Of a stretch of 10,804 bases of DNA, positions 7,255 through 10,804 are shown piece after piece. Location: the NCBI GenBank assembly GCA_964490725.1, contig CAZBDU010000136.1, forward strand, positions 1 through 10,804. The letters are read 5' to 3'. Under the pieces are notes generated by a model, which was not told the origin of the DNA, ran no database searches, and saw nothing but the letters and a program-made list of their open reading frames with translations. The position numbers and the translations under genes were made by a program. This DNA comes from CAZBDU01 sp964490725 (GTDB taxonomy: Bacteria; Spirochaetota; Spirochaetia; SZUA-6; DRHE01). How positions within the stretch are numbered: position 1 is the stretch's first letter; every line of letters begins with the position of its first letter.

Positions 7255-8487
7255 TTATGCCGTGCGTCTGTGCTCCCGCATGAGCCCCACCATCGTCTGC
7301 ACGCAGGCCCCTGCAAACCCGGGATCGTTGATGTGCGCGTCCACCAGGGTGCAGGGAATCCCGGAACGCAGCCCGCGCTGCAGGGCGTCCAGGAGGGCTC
7401 GATTTCCCCCCGGATCGTGCAGCGGACCGCCGCGGCTTCCGTAGACCGACCAGCCCCTGGCGGGCACCAGCACGGCCGCGGGTCCCCGGGCCTGGTTCAG
7501 TCTCTCCGCCATCACCTGGCCTACCCGCTTCATCTCCCCGCGGGAGAGCTTGACGTTGGCGTTGTAGGGGTTGTGCATGTAGGTCCGCCGCCTGCGCAGC
7601 CGGGGTGGGATGGACTCCCGCGGGCCGAAGCACAGGTACTCCAGCGACCCGGTGGACACCACCTGGGGAACGCCCTTGCGCCCGGCGGCGGTGAGGCGCC
7701 CCGGCACCACGGGTGCGTAGATGCCCGCCCCCGCCACCTCCTCCGCCAGCTCGTGCGGGGTGATGTCCAGCACGCCCCCGATCGCCCCCGCAGCCACCAG
7801 CTCCTCCATGGCCGATCCGCCGGCGCCGGAGGCGTGAAAGCCCACCGGCTCGAAGCCGCTCTCCTTGAGGAGCTTCGCCGCGTGGCTCACCGCCTTCTCG
7901 GTGTTGCCCAGGGCGGTGATGGCGATGGTCCGCTCGGGGCTGCCCGCGCAGATCTGCCCCCCCTGCTCCACCATGCCCAGCAGCGCCGATGCGGCGTTGG
8001 CCAGGATGGCGGCGCTCACCGTGTTGGGCCCTCCGAACAGGTCGCTCACCGAGAACATCACCGCGATGTCCTTGTGGCCCACGTAGGGGCGCAGGTTGCC
8101 CGACGCCACGGTGGACACCAGGAATTTCGGGAACCCCAGCGGCAGGGCCCGCATGGCCGCCGCGGCGATGGCGGTGCCCTGGTTTCCACCCAGGCCGATC
8201 ACTCCCTGCAGGCCCCCCTCACCCAGAAGCTGCACCAGGAGGCGGCCGGCACCCCGGCCCATCGCTTCCATGATCCGCTCCCGCCGTCCGTCCCGCAGGA
8301 GCTCCTCCAGGCTGGAACCGGCCAGCTCGGCGATCCGGGAGCTTTGCACCTGCGGGCTCGTCCCCGGCGGCCCCAGGGGACCCACGTCCACCAGGAGCGC
8401 GTTGTGGCCGCGCGCCTCGATCAGCTGCTTGAGATAGGCCGCTTCCGGCCCCTTTGTGTCCATGGTGCCCAGCACGGCAATCGTCAC
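7255..8487 (-). CDS. Tm-1-like ATP-binding domain protein (UPF0261 family)
   Basis: This is a full-length, 410-residue member of the UPF0261 family, related to the N-terminal half of tomato Tm-1. Clear signatures are GTMDTKG (7-13), GVIGLGGNQGTAIAAAAMRA (95-114), FPKFLVSTVASGN (119-131), PYVGHKDI (134-141), NAASALLGM (164-172), TALGNTE (191-197), GFHASGAGGSAMEEL (216-230), DITPHELAEE (241-250), GGPLHDPGG (353-361) and DAHINDPGFA (383-392). The family has two Rossmann-like domains, here about 1-180 and 185-405, and Tm-1 binds ATP at such a domain. The biochemical function in bacteria is not settled. Relatives are often linked or fused to a PEP-mutase-like TIM-barrel protein; none is present here. 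The start is GTG with AGGA four bases upstream, and GTG translates directly into the conserved MTIAVLGTMDTKG. It lies 93 bases after the creatininase-family gene, with two hairpins in the gap. A role in handling a metabolite of this operon is only inferred from position. Confidence 0.9.
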   Translation of the reverse strand: MTIAVLGTMDTKGPEAAYLKQLIEARGHNALLVDVGPLGPPGTSPQVQSSRIAELAGSSLEELLRDGRRERIMEAMGRGAGRLLVQLLGEGGLQGVIGLGGNQGTAIAAAAMRALPLGFPKFLVSTVASGNLRPYVGHKDIAVMFSVSDLFGGPNTVSAAILANAASALLGMVEQGGQICAGSPERTIAITALGNTEKAVSHAAKLLKESGFEPVGFHASGAGGSAMEELVAAGAIGGVLDITPHELAEEVAGAGIYAPVVPGRLTAAGRKGVPQVVSTGSLEYLCFGPRESIPPRLRRRRTYMHNPYNANVKLSRGEMKRVGQVMAERLNQARGPAAVLVPARGWSVYGSRGGPLHDPGGNRALLDALQRGLRSGIPCTLVDAHINDPGFAGACVQTMVGLMREHRRTA

Positions 8488-8504
8488 TGCTTCCTGCTCT
8501 CAAG

Positions 8505-8523
8505 CTGCCCGCCCGTCGGGCAG
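8505..8523. other. Hairpin upstream of the UPF0261 gene
   Basis: CTGCCCG (8505-8511) and CGGGCAG (8517-8523) pair perfectly over seven bases with a five-base loop. In the transcript this structure lies about 17 bases before the GTG start of the UPF0261 gene, just upstream of its AGGA site. It may limit ribosome access or, with the larger neighbouring hairpin, mark an mRNA processing point. Function is inferred. Confidence 0.55.
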
Positions 8524-8539
8524 GCCCGGCTGCCCCAGC

Positions 8540-8564
8540 TCCCGGCCGGCCCTGCCGGCCGGGA
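8540..8564. other. Strong intercistronic hairpin after the creatininase-family gene
   Basis: TCCCGGCCGG (8540-8549) and CCGGCCGGGA (8555-8564) form a perfect 10-bp stem with a five-base loop. It begins 16 bases after the stop codon of the first operon gene on the minus strand. No U-run follows, so a full intrinsic terminator is unlikely; partial termination or protection of the upstream message is more plausible. Confidence 0.6.
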
Positions 8565-8580
8565 TGGCCCGGGCGCCGCT

Positions 8581-9444
8581 TCAGGCGCGGTTCTTGAACA
8601 GCCTGGCCTCGTCTGGGATGCGGATGTCGAAACCCTTCACCTCTTCCAGGAAGGCGGCCAGCGCCTTGCCCGCGGCCTTGAAGTACCGCTCCCCCTTCTC
8701 CTTGCTGCCGCGGAAGGGATTGCCGATGGTGGCGCTGTCGGAGTACTCGTGATGCTCCATGGGGACCATGATGTTCTCCGCCCCCATGAAGGCCACCGTG
8801 GCGGTCCCGTCCTTCTTGCGGAACTTCTCCCCCATCCAGGCCGGCGCGTGGGTGCGGTCCTGCTTGGCCTTGTCCATGTCGATGAGCGTCTCGTCCCAGG
8901 CCCAGACCGTGCTGGTCTCCATCTCCCCGGCGTGCCAGCCCGGGGTCTCCTCCGGGGGCCCTTCCATGATGTCGCCCACCAGGCTGTAGTCCCTCTCGGT
9001 GGGGGTCTTGTACCAGCAGACGAAACAGTTGGTTTCGTAGCGGATGCGGCGCAGCGCGTCGTCCACCACCTTGGAGTTGCTGCCGTGGTGGCTGACGAAC
9101 ACGATCTTGTTGAAGCCGTGATAGATCATGCTCATGGCCAGCTCGTACACGATGATCCGGTAGGTGCTGCCCGAGAAGGTCATCGTGCCGGAGCCCATCC
9201 CCATCTCTCCCATGTGGTGGGGGGAGTAGCCCACGGGAATGATGGGCGTGTGCAGGGTCTGGGCCAGCGGCGCCGCCTCCCGGACCACCCCCATGGTGGT
9301 CACCGTGTCGGTTGCCAGGATGACGTGCGCGCCGTGCTTCTCGTTCGATCCCATGGGGATCATGATCGTGTCGTTGCGCTTCAGGTACTCGGCCACCTCG
9401 TCATAGCTCATCTCGGCGGTATTCCAGCTTTTCCTCCGTGCCAT
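8581..9444 (-). CDS. Creatininase-family metal-dependent hydrolase
   Basis: This cytosolic 287-residue protein belongs to the creatininase superfamily, whose members open lactam or diketone rings, cleave amides or formamides, or process peptides (creatininase, ArfB, MftE, IolN). Metal ligands expected for the family are visible: E35 and H37 in GSNEKHGAH (32-40), D46 in LATDT (43-47), H120 in SHHGSN (118-123, where many relatives have NGHGGN) and E176 in HAGEMETS (171-178). The region between H120 and the HAGE motif is longer than in minimal members (Y145-W170), and GYSPHHMGEMGMGSGTMTF (72-90) replaces the shorter usual loop. The ATG has AAGGAGG six bases upstream. It is the first gene behind the operator-controlled promoter. 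Its co-occurrence with a zinc dehydrogenase and a TIM-barrel epimerase recalls IolN, which hydrolyses a cyclic diketone in Thermotoga inositol breakdown. That assignment is inference, and an amidase role would equally fit the fold. Confidence 0.9.
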   Translation of the reverse strand: MARRKSWNTAEMSYDEVAEYLKRNDTIMIPMGSNEKHGAHVILATDTVTTMGVVREAAPLAQTLHTPIIPVGYSPHHMGEMGMGSGTMTFSGSTYRIIVYELAMSMIYHGFNKIVFVSHHGSNSKVVDDALRRIRYETNCFVCWYKTPTERDYSLVGDIMEGPPEETPGWHAGEMETSTVWAWDETLIDMDKAKQDRTHAPAWMGEKFRKKDGTATVAFMGAENIMVPMEHHEYSDSATIGNPFRGSKEKGERYFKAAGKALAAFLEEVKGFDIRIPDEARLFKNRA

Positions 9445-9445
9445 T

Positions 9446-9458
9446 CAAGGCCTCCTTG
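9446..9458. promoter_or_regulatory. Shine-Dalgarno of the first operon gene, inside a small stem-loop
   Basis: On the minus strand the AAGGAGG site (9451-9457) lies six bases before the ATG at 9444. It is part of a short inverted repeat, CAAGG-AGG-CCTTG, with a five-bp stem and a three-base loop. The site decides the start. Whether the stem is stable enough to hinder translation is uncertain. Confidence 0.5.
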
Positions 9459-9519
9459 CCGTTATTTTGCTAGGTCAACGTGTCTTGTTCCACTTCCGGG
9501 TCCCCGGACGCGGTCGATG

Positions 9520-9537
9520 TATGGTAAACCTTTTCCA
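9520..9537. promoter_or_regulatory. LacI-type operator O1 at the operon promoter
   Basis: On the minus strand it reads TGGAAAAGGTTTACCATA, an imperfect inverted repeat. It matches the site at 10638-10655 at 17 of 18 positions, the one difference being the central base. It begins six bases downstream of the TATACT box, so it covers the expected transcription start. A bound repressor would block the polymerase. The adjacent LacI-family protein is the natural candidate to bind it. Confidence 0.85.
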
Positions 9538-9542
9538 TGTGA

Positions 9543-9572
9543 AGTATAGCGGATGCCTCACCGCTCTGTCAA
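9543..9572 (-). promoter_or_regulatory. Sigma-70-type promoter of the catabolic operon
   Basis: On the minus strand TTGACA (9567-9572) and TATACT (9543-9548) are separated by 18 bases, a near-consensus housekeeping promoter. The predicted start near 9536 leaves a leader of about 90 bases before the first gene. The -35 box is 23 bases after the repressor stop codon. No convincing terminator separates the repressor gene from it, so some read-through from that gene is possible. Confidence 0.85.
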
Positions 9573-9595
9573 CACCTTTTTGCGGGCCGTCCGGA

Positions 9596-10621
9596 TCAGG
9601 CCCCGCCGCTGCCCGCGGCGCGGCTTCCGGCAGAGCAGGTGGAGTCCCGCACCACCAGGGCGGTCCTGAACCAGCGCACCGTTTCCAGGCTGCCGCCGGC
9701 GATCAGGTTCAGGAGCATCTCCACGGCGGCCACGCCCAGATCGTGGCGGGGAATGCTCACGGTGGTCAAAGGCGGGGTGAAGCAGGCGCTCAGCGGCAGG
9801 TTGTCGAATCCGATCACCGACACGTCCTCGGGCACCCGCAGGCCCGCCTCCCGGACTGCCCTGACCGCCCCGAAGGACATCTGATCGCTGGCGGCCAGGA
9901 TCGCCGTCGGGGCCCCGGGCTGGGCCAGCAGCTCGCCGGCGGCCCGATAGCCTCCTTCCAGGGTGAGGGTGCTCTGCTTGATCAGGCCCCGGTCCGCCTC
10001 GATTCCGTTCTGAAGCAGGGCCCGGCGGTAGCCCTTGAGCCGATCCTGAATGGTCGTGGACACGCTGGGTCCGCCGATGAACGCGATTCGCCGGTGGCCC
10101 AGGGCGGCCAGGTGCTCGGTGGCCTGCAGGGCGCCCCCCTCGTTGTCCACCCGCACGGCGGGCAGGTCCGTATCGTAGCGCCCGATCACCACGACGCGCT
10201 CCCTCAGCTCGCCCAGGGCCGCGAGCAGCTCGGGGAAATGGATGGCGCCGCCGCTGAAGATGACCCCGTCGGCCAGCTTCTCCCGAAGCAGGTAGACATA
10301 CCTGAGGATCCTGTCCTTCTTCCTGTCCGTGTTCTGCAGGATCACGGCGTAGCCGGCGTTGTCGGCGGTGTCCTGGATGCCCCGCACGATCTCGGCGTAG
10401 TAGGGGTTGGAGATGTCCGGGATCACGATGCCGATGGTCATGGTCTTCTTGATGAGCAGGCCCTTGGCCAGCGCGTTGGGGCGGTAGTCCAGCTCCCGGA
10501 TGGCGCGCAGGACCCGGGCCCGGGTGTCCCGGCTCACGCGGTGGGCGCTGTTGTTCATCACGCGGGAAACGGTGGCGATGGAGACTCCCGCGAGGTCTGC
10601 CACGTCCTGTATCGTCGGCAC
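9596..10621 (-). CDS. LacI-family transcriptional repressor
   Basis: A 341-residue regulator of standard length. Residues 1-25 are the helix-turn-helix (VPTIQDVADLAGVSIATVSR), followed by VSRDTRARVLRAIRELDYRP (29-48) and the hinge helix NALAKGL (49-55). Residues 62-325 form the periplasmic-binding-protein-like effector and dimer domain: TIGIVIPDISNPYYAEIVRG, IAFIGGPS (179-186), ASDQMSFGAVRA (244-255), VSVIGFDNLPLS (267-278) and TPPLTTV (282-288), ending with VVRDST. The GTG at 10621 is chosen because LacI proteins start right at this point and GGGGTG lies about five bases upstream. In-frame ATGs at 10666 and 10654 would put the operator and transcription start inside the gene. The protein probably represses the divergently unrelated but downstream operon and itself through the two matching operators. 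The inducer is likely a sugar-like or sugar-acid metabolite of the pathway, not readable from sequence. Confidence 0.94.
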   Translation of the reverse strand: MPTIQDVADLAGVSIATVSRVMNNSAHRVSRDTRARVLRAIRELDYRPNALAKGLLIKKTMTIGIVIPDISNPYYAEIVRGIQDTADNAGYAVILQNTDRKKDRILRYVYLLREKLADGVIFSGGAIHFPELLAALGELRERVVVIGRYDTDLPAVRVDNEGGALQATEHLAALGHRRIAFIGGPSVSTTIQDRLKGYRRALLQNGIEADRGLIKQSTLTLEGGYRAAGELLAQPGAPTAILAASDQMSFGAVRAVREAGLRVPEDVSVIGFDNLPLSACFTPPLTTVSIPRHDLGVAAVEMLLNLIAGGSLETVRWFRTALVVRDSTCSAGSRAAGSGGA

Positions 10622-10637
10622 CAAAACACCCCAAAGT

Positions 10638-10655
10638 TGGAAAAGCTTTACCATA
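10638..10655. promoter_or_regulatory. LacI-type operator O2 at the repressor promoter
   Basis: TGGAAAAGCTTTACCATA on the plus strand. The 16-bp core TGGAAAAGCTTTACCA is a palindrome with one mismatched pair and a central AGCT. The site is a 17 of 18 match to O1. It lies directly downstream of the repressor gene's -10 region and upstream of its GTG start, so it should mediate self-repression. Confidence 0.85.
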
Positions 10656-10685
10656 TACGTAGCCACAACGGCGCCTGCTTGTCAA
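10656..10685 (-). promoter_or_regulatory. Probable promoter of the repressor gene
   Basis: On the minus strand a consensus TTGACA (10680-10685) is followed after 18 bases by TACGTA (10656-10661), a poor -10 box. The spacing and the operator placed immediately downstream copy the layout of the operon promoter, which supports the call despite the weak -10. The repressor would thus be made at a lower level than the operon. Confidence 0.6.
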
Positions 10686-10804
10686 GCGCCAACCGGCATG
10701 CGCCGCATGCGCCCCAGCGGTGCCCGCGGCGACGCCAGGCCGGCTGCCGGCAGGCCGGCCGGCCGCTGCACGAGGTGCTCGACCGCGAGCCCCGGCCACT
10801 GCGG
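10686..10804. other. Unassigned right end of the window
   Basis: No gene can be assigned here. On the minus strand a frame is open from the window edge to a TGA at 10682-10684 (about 40 codons, ending RMRRMPVGA) and could be the C terminus of an upstream gene. On the plus strand a frame reading PLHEVLDREPRPLR is also open to the edge. The stretch is extremely GC-rich, where such frames arise by chance. It contains two adjacent copies of GCATGCGCC (10696-10704 and 10705-10713) and the palindromic run at 10741-10763. Confidence 0.4.

Noticed and set aside
7209..7316. Upstream extension of the zinc dehydrogenase to an earlier start at 7316
   Set aside because: The extra 36 residues overlap the UPF0261 gene and show no similarity to the family; a good ribosome site precedes the ATG at 7208.
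6895..9549. An 884-codon open frame on the plus strand across three operon genes
   Set aside because: It is antisense to three genes with clear family motifs. Its translation is rich in His, Gln, Arg, Gly and Pro with no recognisable domain, as expected from the opposite strand of GC-rich coding DNA.
10622..10666. ATG starts at 10666 or 10654 for the LacI-family gene
   Set aside because: They would place the operator and probable transcription start within the coding sequence and add a non-family N terminus; the GTG at 10621 matches the usual LacI beginning.
10696..10713. Tandem GCATGCGCC pair as a regulatory site or CRISPR-like repeat
   Set aside because: Only two adjacent copies exist with no spacer, and they lie upstream of the repressor's -35 box without resemblance to the operators.

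Overview
The window is roughly two-thirds G+C. Its reading frames are tightly packed, most genes have GGAGG-type ribosome binding sites, three genes appear to start at GTG or TTG, and two promoters carry TTGACA -35 boxes. This suggests a high-GC bacterium, perhaps a Firmicute-like lineage, but no gene here fixes the taxonomy.

Layout. At the left edge (1-956, plus strand) lies the C-terminal part of a ClC-type chloride channel or antiporter gene, broken by an in-frame TAG and a one-base frameshift. From 9444 down to 985 on the minus strand runs one eight-gene unit. In transcription order it contains a creatininase-family metal hydrolase, a Tm-1-like/UPF0261 protein, a zinc-dependent medium-chain dehydrogenase, a TIM-barrel sugar isomerase/epimerase, the three genes of a tripartite tricarboxylate (TTT) transporter (tctC, tctB, tctA), and a class V aminotransferase of the alanine/serine-glyoxylate type. 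Upstream of it, in the same orientation, is a LacI-family repressor gene (9596-10621). The last 140 bases hold the repressor's promoter and sequence that cannot be assigned.

Regulation is readable from the DNA. A strong promoter (TTGACA, 18 bases, TATACT) lies between the repressor gene and the first operon gene, with an imperfect palindrome at the expected transcription start. The same 18-bp sequence, with one mismatch, recurs just after a TTGACA-type promoter of the repressor gene. The simplest reading is that the LacI protein represses both the operon and itself until an inducer from the catabolised compound is present. Strong hairpins between tctC and tctB, and between the first two operon genes, may set different expression levels within the transcript.

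How the genes may work together. The TTT system would import an organic acid. A zinc dehydrogenase, a creatininase-fold hydrolase and a TIM-barrel epimerase form the same trio of protein families as the IolM-IolN-IolO steps of the Thermotoga inositol pathway (oxidation, ring opening of a diketone, epimerisation to a hexuronate). That suggests oxidation, hydrolytic opening and isomerisation of a polyhydroxylated, possibly cyclic carboxylate. The Tm-1-like protein has no settled function, and the aminotransferase suggests an amino-group transfer or a glyoxylate/hydroxypyruvate branch. The substrate cannot be named from this sequence.
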